Shown: positions 34,137 to 43,307 of the stretch, piece after piece | How positions within the stretch are numbered: the stretch's first letter is position 1 | Layout: each line of letters opens with the position of its first letter | Assembly: GCA_017507855.1 (NCBI GenBank) | Contig: JAFWAE010000056.1 | Location: forward strand, 1 to 64,000 | Direction: 5' to 3' | DNA: 64,000 nucleotides | Source: Clostridia bacterium | GTDB taxonomy: Bacteria; Bacillota; Clostridia; Oscillospirales; RGIG5554 | Program-made: the position numbers and the translations under genes | Notes under the pieces: generated by a model | Databases searched by the model: none | Told to the model about the DNA's origin: nothing | What the model saw: the letters and a program-made list of their open reading frames with translations, nothing else

Positions 34137-35177
34137 GTGAACCTGACCTATCATGTTACGGAGTGTTGCCAGCTTGCCTGTAAATACTGCTTCGTTTGCG
34201 GCGGCGGGAGGAAAATGACATGGCAGACTGCTGAAGCGGGGGTGCGCTTGCTGGCGTCTCTGCCTGATAAAACTGCGGGAATCGCCTTTTTCGGAGGAGA
34301 GCCTTTATTGGAACGGGACTTGGTGGAGCATACGGTGCGCTTTGCTTTAGCAGAAGCACCCGATAAACGCTGGAGCTTTAACATGACCACCAACGGATTG
34401 CTGCTGGATGAGACTTTTTTGCATTTTGCCAATGAAAACGGCTTGCGCGTGGCCCTTTCCCATGACGGGGCGGCTCACGATGAGATGCGTGTAGATGGGC
34501 AGGGCAGAGGAACGGCCGGGGCACTGGAGAAAAAGATCGATCTTTTGTTGAGCCATCAACCTCGTGCTGTAGCTATGTGTACGGTTTGTGTCAAGACGCT
34601 TCCACGGCTTTATGAGTCTCTTCGTTGGCTTTTTGAGCGTGGCTTTCAGCGGGTCAATTGCGCTTATGATTGCCGTCCCGAGGCAGGGTGGGAGGAGGCG
34701 CATTTTGAAGAATTCGCCCGCCAATACGGTTTGTTGCAGGACTATTTGTTCCAACAAGCTTTGCAGGGAAAGCACCTGGACTTCATTCCTTTTACCGCCA
34801 AGATCCGCACTCATCTTTGCAAGCCCCGGGATCTTTGCCGATTAGGCAAAAAACAGCCTTCCGTGGCCCCTGACGGTAAGCTGTACCCTTGCATTCAGTT
34901 TGTGGATGCCGCCGATTACGCCATAGGCGACGTGTATGCGGGGATAAATCGCGAACGCCGAGAGGAGATCTATCTTCAAAGTCTGCAGCTTGCCGAAGAA
35001 TGCGCCGATTGCGCGTATAAGGAACGCTGCCGTCACGGTTGCGCCTGTGTGAATTTTCAGTATTCAGGCAGTTTAAGAGAGGTATCTCCCGTGCAATGCG
35101 CCCACGAACGGGTGCTGATTCCCGCGGCGGACCGTTTGGGGGAACGGCTGTGGGAAAAAGGCTTGCTGAAAATTTGA
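34137..35177 (+). CDS. Radical SAM / SPASM peptide-maturase-like enzyme
   Basis: 346 residues. The radical SAM cluster motif CQLACKYC is at residues 11-18, unusually near the start, with extra Cys at 10 and 21. GGEPLL, NMTTNG and SHDG follow in the usual order of the barrel. The C-terminal SPASM domain has CX12GX4C (CRLGK...DGKLYPC) and then CADCAYKERCRHGC with a final Cys in SPVQC, enough for two auxiliary 4Fe-4S clusters. No PqqD-like recognition domain is evident. GTG start, preceded by AAGGAG. It is coupled to the peptide gene, its presumed substrate. The chemistry (thioether, C-C link or epimerisation) cannot be read from sequence. Confidence 0.85.
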   Translation: MNLTYHVTECCQLACKYCFVCGGGRKMTWQTAEAGVRLLASLPDKTAGIAFFGGEPLLERDLVEHTVRFALAEAPDKRWSFNMTTNGLLLDETFLHFANENGLRVALSHDGAAHDEMRVDGQGRGTAGALEKKIDLLLSHQPRAVAMCTVCVKTLPRLYESLRWLFERGFQRVNCAYDCRPEAGWEEAHFEEFARQYGLLQDYLFQQALQGKHLDFIPFTAKIRTHLCKPRDLCRLGKKQPSVAPDGKLYPCIQFVDAADYAIGDVYAGINRERREEIYLQSLQLAEECADCAYKERCRHGCACVNFQYSGSLREVSPVQCAHERVLIPAADRLGERLWEKGLLKI

Positions 35178-35186
35178 TTCTTTTCG

Positions 35187-35215
35187 TTGACAAGGGGGCG
35201 TGCTTGTGATACAAT
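35187..35215 (+). promoter_or_regulatory. Sigma-A promoter of galM
   Basis: TTGACA (35187-35192) and TACAAT (35210-35215), spacer 17 nt, starting just after the radical SAM stop codon. Confidence 0.8.
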
Positions 35216-35256
35216 TTCCGTAAATCCCTCAGTTTATAAGAAAGAAGGAATACACC

Positions 35257-36261
35257 ATGATCGAGACCGCTGTATTCGGCAAACTTCTCGGTGGAGAAGA
35301 AGTGATTTCCTACCGTTTGTCTGCTCCTGATGGGGCCTATGTGAACATTTTGAACTTGGGAGGAATCGTGCAGGCCCTCTATGTGCCTGACCGCAACGGA
35401 AAACTGACGGACGTAGTGTGCGGTTTTGATACGGTGGAGGATTATTTAGCCGCAGGGGACTATCACGGCTCTCTGGTGGGGCGCTGTGCCAACCGTATCG
35501 GCAAAGGCCGCTTTGCGTTGGATGGGAAGGAATATACGCTGGCCTGCAATGAAAAGGGGCTTAACCACTTACATGGTGGAACGGCGGGCTTCAACGTGAA
35601 GCTTTGGACGGCAGAAATGCGCTTTGACGACAGCCTGGTGTTGACCTATACCAGCCCCGATGGAGAAGAGGGATATCCCGCTTGCCTGAAAGTGCGGGTG
35701 GTCTACACCTTTACCCCCTCTCATGTGCTGCGTATTCGCTATCATGCGGAAAGTGACGGGGCCACCCTTTGTAACCTGACCAACCACGCTTACTTCAATT
35801 TGGCCGGTTACGGTTCCTGTGACCTGGCCGATAGCCATCGCATCCAGATCTTTGCCGATTCCTATACGGCTGTGGATGAAGAACTGATGCCCACCGCCAA
35901 CGAGAAGGTAGAGGGGACGATGTACGATCTTCGCTCGCCCGTGCCCATGACGGCGGCCATTGACCACAATTTTATGTTGCGCGGACTGGATTTCCGCCGC
36001 GCTGCCCGCGTATGGGAGGACCAAAGCGGACGGACGATGGAAGTGTGGACAGACCTGCCTGCCATTCAGCTGTACACCGGCAACATGATGCAGGGAAGCA
36101 TTCCCTTTAAAGGAGGCGTTCCTCAGCGCATTCACCACGCTTTCTGCCTGGAGACGCAGGTGCCTCCCGATGCTATCAACCACCCCCAATTCCCCTCCTG
36201 CGTATTGCGCAAGGGCGGCTCGTACGACACGGTGACGGAATATCGCTTCGGTATTGAATAA
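35257..36261 (+). CDS. galM: Aldose 1-epimerase (mutarotase)
   Basis: 334 residues of the GalM fold. The enzyme interconverts alpha and beta anomers of galactose or glucose. Motifs are VCGFDTVEDYLAAGDYHGSL, GRCANRIGKGRFAL, LNHLHGG (His), NLTNHAYFNLAG (catalytic His), PTANEKVEGT, IDHNFML and FCLETQVPPDAINHPQFP with the catalytic Glu. Intact and of normal length. It stands alone between its own promoter and terminator, with no galactose operon nearby. Confidence 0.93.
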   Translation: MIETAVFGKLLGGEEVISYRLSAPDGAYVNILNLGGIVQALYVPDRNGKLTDVVCGFDTVEDYLAAGDYHGSLVGRCANRIGKGRFALDGKEYTLACNEKGLNHLHGGTAGFNVKLWTAEMRFDDSLVLTYTSPDGEEGYPACLKVRVVYTFTPSHVLRIRYHAESDGATLCNLTNHAYFNLAGYGSCDLADSHRIQIFADSYTAVDEELMPTANEKVEGTMYDLRSPVPMTAAIDHNFMLRGLDFRRAARVWEDQSGRTMEVWTDLPAIQLYTGNMMQGSIPFKGGVPQRIHHAFCLETQVPPDAINHPQFPSCVLRKGGSYDTVTEYRFGIE

Positions 36262-36273
36262 AACCAAAAAGAA

Positions 36274-36310
36274 AGCACCCCGGTTCATTTGAACCGGGGT
36301 GCTGTTTTAT
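36274..36310. terminator. Terminator between galM and pckG
   Basis: A perfect 13-bp stem AGCACCCCGGTTC / GAACCGGGGTGCT (36274-36286 with 36291-36303), loop ATTT, followed by GTTTTAT on the plus strand and CTTTCTTTTT on the minus strand. Confidence 0.85.
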
Positions 36311-36314
36311 GGGG

Positions 36315-38072
36315 TTAGTTGAGGCGAGCTTTGAGAGCCTCCAGCTCTTCGCGAAGCTGGGCAGGCAGGCGGTCACCGATCTTGGCGTAGAAGGAAGCGA
36401 TGCCTTCGCTTTCTTCCTTCCAAAGATCTTTGTCCACGCTCAGCAGGCCACGCAGAGTATCCAAGTCCATATCCAGGGCTTCCAGATCGATGTCCTCGGG
36501 CTTGGGCAACCAGCCGATAGCCGTTTCGTCGGCGCCGGCCTTGCCTTCGCAACGGTCAATGATCCATTCCAACACACGCATGTTGTCGCCGAAGCCGGGC
36601 CACAGGAAGTGGCCTTCGTCGTCGGTGCGGAACCAGTTGACGTGGAAGATCTTGGGAGCGTTGGGGATACGCTTGCCCATCTCCAGCCAGTGGGCAAAAT
36701 AGTCGCCCATGTGATAGCCGCAGAAGGGAAGCATGGCCATGGGATCGCGGCGTACCACGCCCACAGCACCGGTAGCGGCGGCCGTGGTTTCGGAAGCCAT
36801 AGCAGAGCCTACGAACACACCGTGCTGCCAGTTAAAGGACTGGAACACCAGGGGAGCGGTCTTGGCACGACGGCCACCGAACACGATGGCGCTGATCGGC
36901 ACACCCTTGGGGCTGTCAAACTGATCGGAAATGCAGGGGCACTGAGCGGCGGGAGCCGTAAAGCGGGAGTTGGGGTGGGCACCCTTGCTGCCGTCGGTGC
37001 AATCCCAAGGTTCACCCTTCCAGTTGACGGCGTTCTTGGGAGGATTCTTATCCAGACCTTCCCACCAAACGGTGTTGTCGTCCAGATTGTGTACTACGTT
37101 GGTAAAGATCGTATTGGCACGGGTGGAGGCCAGGGCGTTGGGATTGGACTTTACGCTGGTGCCGGGAGCCACGCCGAAGAAACCGTTTTCGGGGTTGACG
37201 GCCCACAGACGGCCATCCTCGCCAATGCGCAGCCAGGCGATATCGTCACCCACACACCAAACCTTGTATCCCTTTTCGCGGTACAGCTCGGGGGGGATGA
37301 GCATGGCCAGGTTGGTCTTGCCGCAGGCAGAGGGGAAGGCAGCGGCAATATAATGCACCTCGCCCTGGGGATTTTCCAAGCCCAGAATCAGCATGTGCTC
37401 GGCCATCCAGCCTTCGCGGTGACCCAGATGGGAAGCGATACGCAGGGCGAAGCATTTTTTGCCCAGCAGTACGTTACCGCCGTAGCCGGAGTTGACGGAC
37501 ATGATGGTGTTGTCCTCGGGGAAATGGCAGATATATCGCTTGCTTTCATCCAGCTGAGCTTTGGAGTGCAGACCCTTGATGAATTCGCCGTTTTCACCCA
37601 GCGTATCCAGCACTTCCTTGCCGATACGGGTCATGATCTGCATGTTCAGCACCACGTAGATGGAGTCGGTCAACTCAATGCCGATCTTGGAGAAGGGAGA
37701 GCCGATGGGGCCCATGGAGTAGGGAATGACGTACATGGTGCGGCCGGTCATGGCGCCGTCGTAGAGCTTATAGAGCATATCGTAGCAATCGGCGGGAGCC
37801 ATCCAGTTGTTGGTGGGGCCTGCGTCTTCCTTGCGGGAGGTGCAGATGAAGGTGCGGTCCTCCACACGGGCTACGTCGTTGACTGCGGTGCGGTGCAGAT
37901 AGCAACCGGGCAGTTTTTCTTCGTTAAGGGGGATGATCTCGCCCGTGGCGGTGGCCTGAGCGCGCAGTTCATTCAACTGAGCTTCGGTTCCGTCGATCCA
38001 CAGCACAGAGTCAGGTTTGGTGATGGCCTGCATATCGGCCACCCATTGGAGCAGGGCTTTGTTGTTGGTCAT
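36315..38072 (-). CDS. pckG: Phosphoenolpyruvate carboxykinase (GTP)
   Basis: About 585 residues of the GTP-dependent type. It interconverts oxaloacetate + GTP and PEP + CO2 + GDP. The P-loop FPSACGKTNLAML, CVGDDIAWLR, GVAPGTSVKSNPNA, SRFTAPAAQCPCISDQFDSP and NWFRTDDEGHFLWPGFGDN are all present. In fermentative anaerobes it often works in the carboxylating direction toward succinate. ATG 38072 is chosen (AAAGGACT upstream); the open frame to 38174 runs through the promoter. Confidence 0.95.
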   Translation of the reverse strand: MTNNKALLQWVADMQAITKPDSVLWIDGTEAQLNELRAQATATGEIIPLNEEKLPGCYLHRTAVNDVARVEDRTFICTSRKEDAGPTNNWMAPADCYDMLYKLYDGAMTGRTMYVIPYSMGPIGSPFSKIGIELTDSIYVVLNMQIMTRIGKEVLDTLGENGEFIKGLHSKAQLDESKRYICHFPEDNTIMSVNSGYGGNVLLGKKCFALRIASHLGHREGWMAEHMLILGLENPQGEVHYIAAAFPSACGKTNLAMLIPPELYREKGYKVWCVGDDIAWLRIGEDGRLWAVNPENGFFGVAPGTSVKSNPNALASTRANTIFTNVVHNLDDNTVWWEGLDKNPPKNAVNWKGEPWDCTDGSKGAHPNSRFTAPAAQCPCISDQFDSPKGVPISAIVFGGRRAKTAPLVFQSFNWQHGVFVGSAMASETTAAATGAVGVVRRDPMAMLPFCGYHMGDYFAHWLEMGKRIPNAPKIFHVNWFRTDDEGHFLWPGFGDNMRVLEWIIDRCEGKAGADETAIGWLPKPEDIDLEALDMDLDTLRGLLSVDKDLWKEESEGIASFYAKIGDRLPAQLREELEALKARLN

Positions 38073-38145
38073 GATCCAAAGAGTCCTTTCTGTATAAAAG
38101 TCAAGCGAACGCTGTTGATAACTTCGCAATTTTCGATTAGTGTAC

Positions 38146-38174
38146 ATTATAGCACAAAACATAGGGGAAGTCAA
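38146..38174 (-). promoter_or_regulatory. Sigma-A promoter of pckG
   Basis: On the minus strand TTGACT (38169-38174) and TATAAT (38146-38151), spacer 17 nt. Confidence 0.78.
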
Positions 38175-38263
38175 TAGGAAATCGGAAAGAAAAGAGAAAA
38201 ATTCTTTGATTTGCGCACAAATGCCTTCCGAAGGAGGACAGTTTGTGAAACAAACGGCGAAGG

Positions 38264-39019
38264 CTACTGGTTGAACATTTCCTCATTTTCCTGAAAATCC
38301 GTTACAGCCTCCAGGGTAGTCAGCTGATAGACCGTTTTTCCCCGGGAGATGACAGAAGCTTCCGGCACGATCCCCTTGGTCAGGGAGACCGCATAGGTCT
38401 CTGTTTGTTGCAGTTGCCTGTCTTCAAAGGTCAGCTCGATGGTGGTGTCCGAAGCGGTTTTCACCAGGCTGGCGTTCTGGATCAGCGGCTCGTAGGCGGA
38501 AAGAAAGTAGGTCAGGCTGACAGCACCCGCCTCTGCCACAGCGTCAAAGCTTTGAGAGGAGGGGGCCTCAAAACGGTTCTCCCCGTGAACGTAGGTGCTG
38601 ACAAACTTCGTGCCGTCGTCTGTGGCCAGGCGTATCAGCGAGCCGTCCTCCCCAAATTGCTCCAGGCGGAATCGGTTGCCCGAGATCCACAAACGAACCG
38701 TTTGTGTGCGCGACAGGGTACCGTCTCCGCGGGTAAGGGCAAAGCTCCAATAGAGCTTGGTTGGAAATTCGGCTTGCCGAAGCAGGGCGCGCACGTTGTC
38801 GGCTGAAACCTCCAGGCTGATGCGGGAGCCTTGATCTACGGGGGTGTTGAGCAGGCGGTTGATGCCGTCAGGCAAAGACTGCACCTGGTATTGGCCCCGT
38901 ATCCACTGCCAAAAAGGGGCTTGGGGGGGCTTTTTAGCCATCAAAAAAGCAAAGGTCAGCACAAGGACCGCCGCTGAGACCGACAGCGTAAGGCGGAGGC
39001 GTTTGCGTTGCTTACTCAT
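38264..39019 (-). CDS. Membrane-anchored protein, unknown (possible LolA/GerS-like fold)
   Basis: 251 residues: a basic N-terminus, one membrane segment (about 10-28), then a beta-rich extracytoplasmic domain with WSFALTRGDGTLSRTQTVRLWISG, RLATDDGTKFVSTYVHGE and a C-terminal ELTFEDRQLQQTETYAVSL. The run of alternating strands, and the test-of-phosphorylation-like 'dgt.fv.t' pattern, recall LolA-like carriers and the clostridial germination protein GerS, but I cannot confirm this. It overlaps the end of the tagO-like gene by 8 nt and is the last gene of that operon. Confidence 0.5.
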   Translation of the reverse strand: MSKQRKRLRLTLSVSAAVLVLTFAFLMAKKPPQAPFWQWIRGQYQVQSLPDGINRLLNTPVDQGSRISLEVSADNVRALLRQAEFPTKLYWSFALTRGDGTLSRTQTVRLWISGNRFRLEQFGEDGSLIRLATDDGTKFVSTYVHGENRFEAPSSQSFDAVAEAGAVSLTYFLSAYEPLIQNASLVKTASDTTIELTFEDRQLQQTETYAVSLTKGIVPEASVISRGKTVYQLTTLEAVTDFQENEEMFNQ

Positions 39020-40082
39020 GGGGTGTCTCCTGAGTGGCGTCGGCTTTGGAGGTCTCTTTATCGACGCGGGAGAAAATGCCCGTCAGGGCAAAGGAAACGG
39101 CAATGGCCACCAGCATCAACACAAAGCCCACCAGTAAGCTTCCCTCGGCAATTACGACGGCGGCCAAACCGATAATGGCCGAGGCAGAGTAAAGGACCAG
39201 TACGCTTTGAGTCTGTGTCAGACCCTTGAGGATCAGCTTGTGGTGAAGATGCTGCTTATCCCCCTGGAAGGGATTTTTGCCCTTTAACAGGCGGCGCAGG
39301 AAGGAAGTGACCGTGTCAAACAGGGGCACGGCAAAGATGCAAAGGGGCACAAACAGAGAGATGACGGTGTAGGCTTTAAACATACCCTGTACGGAAAGAC
39401 AGGCCAACACGTAGCCCAAAAACAAAGCACCTGCATCCCCCATAAAAATCTTGGCGGGATTGATATTGTAGGGAATAAAGCCCAGGCAGGCACCTGCCAG
39501 CAGGGCAGAGGTGACCGCCGTGATGGGGTTGCCGATCATGATGGAAATGACCAGCATCGCAATGGCGGAGATGGCAGAAAGGCCCACAGCCAGTCCGTCC
39601 AGTCCGTCTACCAGGTTGATGGCGTTGATGATGGCAAACATCCATACCAGGGTCAGCAGTACGGAGATCCAGGGATGAAAGCCCAAATATTCCCCGCCAA
39701 ACCAGCCGATATAATCGATCTGCATGCCCCCGAAAATGGGAAACAGGCAGGCGACCACTTGCCCCAACGCTTTGATTGCGGGGGAAAGGGGACGTATGTC
39801 GTCCAGCGTGCCCACTGCCACGATTACCAGGGCGCCCAGCAAAAAGAACAGGTTTTCCGAGGTGATGGGGAAAAGGATCAGGTACGCCGCAATAAAAGCG
39901 GTAAAAAGGGCCAACCCGCCCAAAAGGGGAATGGGCTTTTTATGCATGCGGCGTTCGTCCTTGGGAATATCCAACGCTTTGACGCGGATGGCAAGCCTAC
40001 GCACGAAGGGAGTCGCGGCAAAGGCGATGGCGGCGGTTCCCAGCAGGCCGCAGAATATACGCAGATATTCAGCTTGGCTCAC
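39012..40082 (-). CDS. WecA/TagO-type undecaprenyl-phosphate sugar-phosphate transferase
   Basis: About 356 residues with some ten membrane helices, of the MraY/WecA/TagO superfamily. It transfers GlcNAc-1-P or a related sugar phosphate to undecaprenyl phosphate, the first step of wall-polymer synthesis. Visible motifs are DERRMHKKPIPLLGG, GTLDDIRPLSPAIKALGQ (the DD pair), NAINLVDGLDGLA and IFMGDAGALFLG, plus the loop DKQHLHHKLI. I prefer GTG 40082 (GAGGAAG upstream, 32 nt after the trpS stop); ATG 40127 would overlap trpS. Confidence 0.87.
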   Translation of the reverse strand: MSQAEYLRIFCGLLGTAAIAFAATPFVRRLAIRVKALDIPKDERRMHKKPIPLLGGLALFTAFIAAYLILFPITSENLFFLLGALVIVAVGTLDDIRPLSPAIKALGQVVACLFPIFGGMQIDYIGWFGGEYLGFHPWISVLLTLVWMFAIINAINLVDGLDGLAVGLSAISAIAMLVISIMIGNPITAVTSALLAGACLGFIPYNINPAKIFMGDAGALFLGYVLACLSVQGMFKAYTVISLFVPLCIFAVPLFDTVTSFLRRLLKGKNPFQGDKQHLHHKLILKGLTQTQSVLVLYSASAIIGLAAVVIAEGSLLVGFVLMLVAIAVSFALTGIFSRVDKETSKADATQETPHE

Positions 40083-40113
40083 GGCAAAACTTCCTCGCTT
40101 TCGGGAAAAATTC

Positions 40114-41115
40114 TTATCTGTCCACAAAGCCTACCTTGCGGTATACCTTGCGAAGGGTGCGGGAAGAAGCACTCAGCGCACGCTGGGCACCTTCCTTGTA
40201 AATGGCCTGCAGGAAATCCTTGGAGGCCATCAAACGCCGGTATTCCTCCTGCACGGGGCGCATGGCGCTGCATACTTGCTCGCCCACAGCCGTTTTGAAA
40301 TCGCCGTATCCCTTGCCCTCAAACTCGGCTTCTACCTGTTCGGGGGTCAGGCCGGTGATGGCACTGTAAATGGTGATGAGGTTGTTGATCCCGTCCTTGC
40401 CTTCGCCGCGGCGCACTTCACTGCCGCTGTCCGTTACGGCGCGGCGGAACTTGCGCATGATGGTATCGGGATCATCAAGGATGAGCACGCAGGCATTGGC
40501 GTTTTCATCGGATTTAGACATTTTTTCAGCTGGATTTTGCAGGGATTTGATGCGTGCACCTACCTTGGGTGTGTAGGCCTGGGGCATGGTAAAGGTCTCC
40601 CCGTAGATGCCGTTGAAGCGGTTGGCGATGTCACGGGCGATCTCGATATGCTGGGTCTGGTCTTCCCCGACGGGGACCAGGTCGGTTTGGTAAAGCAGGA
40701 TATCGGCGGCCATCAGGGTAGGATAGGTGAACAGGCCGGCGTTGATATTGTCGGCGTGCTTGGCAGATTTATCCTTAAACTGGGTCATGCGGGAAAGCTC
40801 GCCGAACATGGTATAGCAATCCAAAACCCAGCCCAGCTCCGCGTGGGTGGGCACATGACTTTGAATGAAAAACGTGTTCTTTTGGGGATCCAGGCCGCAG
40901 GCTACGTATTGAGCGATCATGGAAAGACTGCGCTTGCGAAGCTGAGCGGGATCCTGACGCACGGTGATAGCGTGCATGTCTACCACGGAGTAATAGCATT
41001 CATATTCGTCCTGCAGGGCCTTCCAGTTTTTTAAAGCCCCGATAAAATGGCCGATATGGAGGTCTCCGGAGGGCTTAATGCCGGAGAAGATGACTTTTTT
41101 TCCGTCTTTGTTCAT
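40114..41115 (-). CDS. trpS: Tryptophanyl-tRNA synthetase
   Basis: 333 residues, class Ic. The HIGH-type motif GDLHIGHFIGAL is at residues 17-28, DMHAIT and VGEDQTQHIEIARDIA follow, and the KMSKS loop EKMSKSDENAN lies near 192-202. The length is normal. It sits 13 nt after the aminotransferase gene, in a minus-strand operon. No T-box leader is present, since the region upstream is coding. Confidence 0.95.
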   Translation of the reverse strand: MNKDGKKVIFSGIKPSGDLHIGHFIGALKNWKALQDEYECYYSVVDMHAITVRQDPAQLRKRSLSMIAQYVACGLDPQKNTFFIQSHVPTHAELGWVLDCYTMFGELSRMTQFKDKSAKHADNINAGLFTYPTLMAADILLYQTDLVPVGEDQTQHIEIARDIANRFNGIYGETFTMPQAYTPKVGARIKSLQNPAEKMSKSDENANACVLILDDPDTIMRKFRRAVTDSGSEVRRGEGKDGINNLITIYSAITGLTPEQVEAEFEGKGYGDFKTAVGEQVCSAMRPVQEEYRRLMASKDFLQAIYKEGAQRALSASSRTLRKVYRKVGFVDR

Positions 41116-41128
41116 GGATGTATTCCTC

Positions 41129-42331
41129 TTATTTCAAAAAATCTTTCATGGTGTCTGCCAGGATCTCGGTGCCCCGCACGATCTGCTCTTCCGTAGGAGT
41201 GGCGTAGGTTACACGGAAGCAGGGGGAGGGAACGGTGGGATCGGGGGCAAAGGCAACACCGGGGACAACGGCAACTTTTTTGGCCAACGCCGCTTTCACA
41301 AAGCCGTCGATATCCGTGCCCTCGGGCATGGTGCACCACAAGAACAGACCGCCGTCAGGACGGGTGTATTGCACGCGGGAATCAAAGCAGCGGTCCATGG
41401 TTTCCAGCATCAGGGCGCATTTGCGGCGGTACAGGGCGCGGATGCCGTCAATATGGGCGTCCATATCACACTGCGTCATAAAGGCGTGGCACAGCATCTG
41501 GAAGAACAGGTTGGTGTGTACGTCCTGCCCTTGCTTGGCCACCGTCATTTTGCTTACGAAGCCCTTGGGAGCAGATACGAAGCCTACGCGCATACCTGCG
41601 GAAAGCACCTTGGAGAAGGAACCGCAGTACACCACGATGCCTTCCGTGTCCATGCTTTTGTAAGTGGGCACGTCTTCGCCGGCAAAGCGCAACTCGCCGT
41701 AAGGATTGTCCTCCAGGATCATGACGCCGTAGCGCTTGCAAAGCTCGTACACCGCCTTGCGGGTGGGCAGGTCGGTGGTGATCCCGCTGGGGTTGTGAAA
41801 GGTGGGAATGGTATAAAGCAGCTTGGCTTGAGGATTGGCCTTCAGTGCCGCTTCCAGCTTTTCCACACAAATGCCCTTTTCTGTCAGCTCTACCCCCACC
41901 AGCTTGGCGGCGTAGGAGCGGAAGGTGTTCAGCCCTCCGATAAAGCTGGGGCTTTCGGCGATCACCGTGTCACCGGGATTGAGCAGAGCTTTGGCCGTCA
42001 GGTCGATACCCTGTTGGCCGCCGGAAACGATGAGCAGCTCGTTCGCTTCGCTGTCAATGCCGAAGCGCTCCTGCAGACGGCTTTCCACGGCTTTGCGCAG
42101 GGGCATATACCCTTCGGTGGTGCCGTATTGCAAGGCGGTGGCTGCCTGGGTCTCAAACAGCCTCGCCGACAGGCGGGAAAGATCCTTCACGGGGAAGCTT
42201 TCGGCGGCAGGGTTGCCTGCGGCAAAAGCGATGATCTGCGGATCGGAAAGAGATTTAAAGATCTCACGGATGGCGGAGGGCTTCAGATCCCTCAGCCCGT
42301 TGGAAAAGCGGTATTCCATATAGTCAGTCAT
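41129..42331 (-). CDS. PLP-dependent aminotransferase (2-aminoadipate transaminase-like)
   Basis: 400 residues, fold type I class I/II aminotransferase of the LysN / MocR-domain type but without a GntR DNA-binding part. Motifs: AFAAGNPAAESFP, LQYGTTEGYMPLRKAVE, IVSGGQQGIDLTAKALL, YTIPTFHNPSG (Asn), LEDNPYGELRF (Asp) and CGSFSKVLSAGMRVGFV with the Schiff-base Lys. Such enzymes transaminate aromatic amino acids, 2-aminoadipate or branched-chain acids. Its place beside trpS, and the indolepyruvate oxidoreductase elsewhere in the window, make an aromatic substrate plausible, as inference. Confidence 0.88.
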   Translation of the reverse strand: MTDYMEYRFSNGLRDLKPSAIREIFKSLSDPQIIAFAAGNPAAESFPVKDLSRLSARLFETQAATALQYGTTEGYMPLRKAVESRLQERFGIDSEANELLIVSGGQQGIDLTAKALLNPGDTVIAESPSFIGGLNTFRSYAAKLVGVELTEKGICVEKLEAALKANPQAKLLYTIPTFHNPSGITTDLPTRKAVYELCKRYGVMILEDNPYGELRFAGEDVPTYKSMDTEGIVVYCGSFSKVLSAGMRVGFVSAPKGFVSKMTVAKQGQDVHTNLFFQMLCHAFMTQCDMDAHIDGIRALYRRKCALMLETMDRCFDSRVQYTRPDGGLFLWCTMPEGTDIDGFVKAALAKKVAVVPGVAFAPDPTVPSPCFRVTYATPTEEQIVRGTEILADTMKDFLK

Positions 42332-42356
42332 TCCTTTTTGGTTTGATTTTGTACGT

Positions 42357-43241
42357 TTAGATCAAAATGGACACAGCACCGGGGCAAACGTGAATGTTGG
42401 CCAAAGTGGTGGTGCCGCCGTATTCGCCGTCCAGGGTCCAGGCCAGCTCCTCGGTAGTGGTGATCTTGAAGGCGGCGGATTTCAAAACGGTGACGGTTTG
42501 GTCGTCGGCCTTGCGGGAGCTTAAGGCGTTGAGCAGGTGCTGGAATTCCAACGGAGTGCGGGGCATTTTGATGAGGGAGGCCTCCAGCAGGCCGTCGTTA
42601 AGGGAGATGCGCTCGCGGTCAAACAGCTTAAAGCCGCCCACGGAGGTGGAATTGGTGACCATACCCAACAGAAAGTCGTCTTCCAAACAGCCCCCGTCGT
42701 ATTCAATGCGCACGCGGTATCCCTTGATGCTGGATAGGCTTCTGATTCCCTCCAGCAAATAGGCGGTACGCCCCAAAGTCTTTTTGGAGTTGCGCGGGGT
42801 GGCGTAGGAGGCCGCCGTAAACGCGCCGAAGGCGGCGGTATAAATGAAATGCCGTTGGTTAAAGGCCCCCACGTCGTAGGAATAGGGATGACCGTAGGCG
42901 ACCTTGGCAGCTGCCTTGCGGATGTTTTTGGGAATGTGCAGGGAGGAGGCCACGTCGTTGACCGTGCCTGCGGGAATGTACCCAATAACGGGGCGGACCT
43001 CGCAATTCATCAGGCCGTTGACGGCTTCGTTCAGGGTTCCGTCTCCCCCGGCCAGCAAAAGCAGGTCGTATTCCGAGGCACTTTCGCTTAACAGGTTGGT
43101 GACCTCGCCGGGAGCTTGGGTGGGATGGACGTTCACGTCGTAACCTTGCTTGACAAACAGGTCTATGATGCCCATCAGGTTGTTTTTCACTTGTGATTTT
43201 CCTGCTTGCGGATTAAACAGGAATAACGCCTTTTTTTTCAT
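42357..43241 (-). CDS. Diacylglycerol kinase-family lipid kinase (YegS/BmrU)
   Basis: About 294 residues. Typical features are FLFNPQAGKSQVKNN at the N-terminus, LLLAGGDGTLNEAVNG (the GGDGT nucleotide motif) and VIGYIPAGTVNDVASSLHIP, followed by a beta-rich C-terminal domain ending in DGEYGGTTTLANIHV. Members phosphorylate diacylglycerol or related lipids. ATG 43241 follows GAGGGA. It is the first gene of the operon that continues through the aminotransferase, trpS and the tagO-like gene. Confidence 0.87.
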   Translation of the reverse strand: MKKKALFLFNPQAGKSQVKNNLMGIIDLFVKQGYDVNVHPTQAPGEVTNLLSESASEYDLLLLAGGDGTLNEAVNGLMNCEVRPVIGYIPAGTVNDVASSLHIPKNIRKAAAKVAYGHPYSYDVGAFNQRHFIYTAAFGAFTAASYATPRNSKKTLGRTAYLLEGIRSLSSIKGYRVRIEYDGGCLEDDFLLGMVTNSTSVGGFKLFDRERISLNDGLLEASLIKMPRTPLEFQHLLNALSSRKADDQTVTVLKSAAFKITTTEELAWTLDGEYGGTTTLANIHVCPGAVSILI

Positions 43242-43276
43242 GAAGATATCCCTCTGTTTAAAAACGATCACTTGTC

Positions 43277-43305
43277 AGTTTATCATATTTACGGGTAAAA
43301 AGCAA
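43277..43305 (-). promoter_or_regulatory. Probable sigma-A promoter of the lipid kinase-trpS-tagO operon
   Basis: On the minus strand TTGCTT (43300-43305) and TAAACT (43277-43282), spacer 17 nt, directly after the mnmG stop codon. Confidence 0.5.
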
Positions 43306-43307
43306 CT

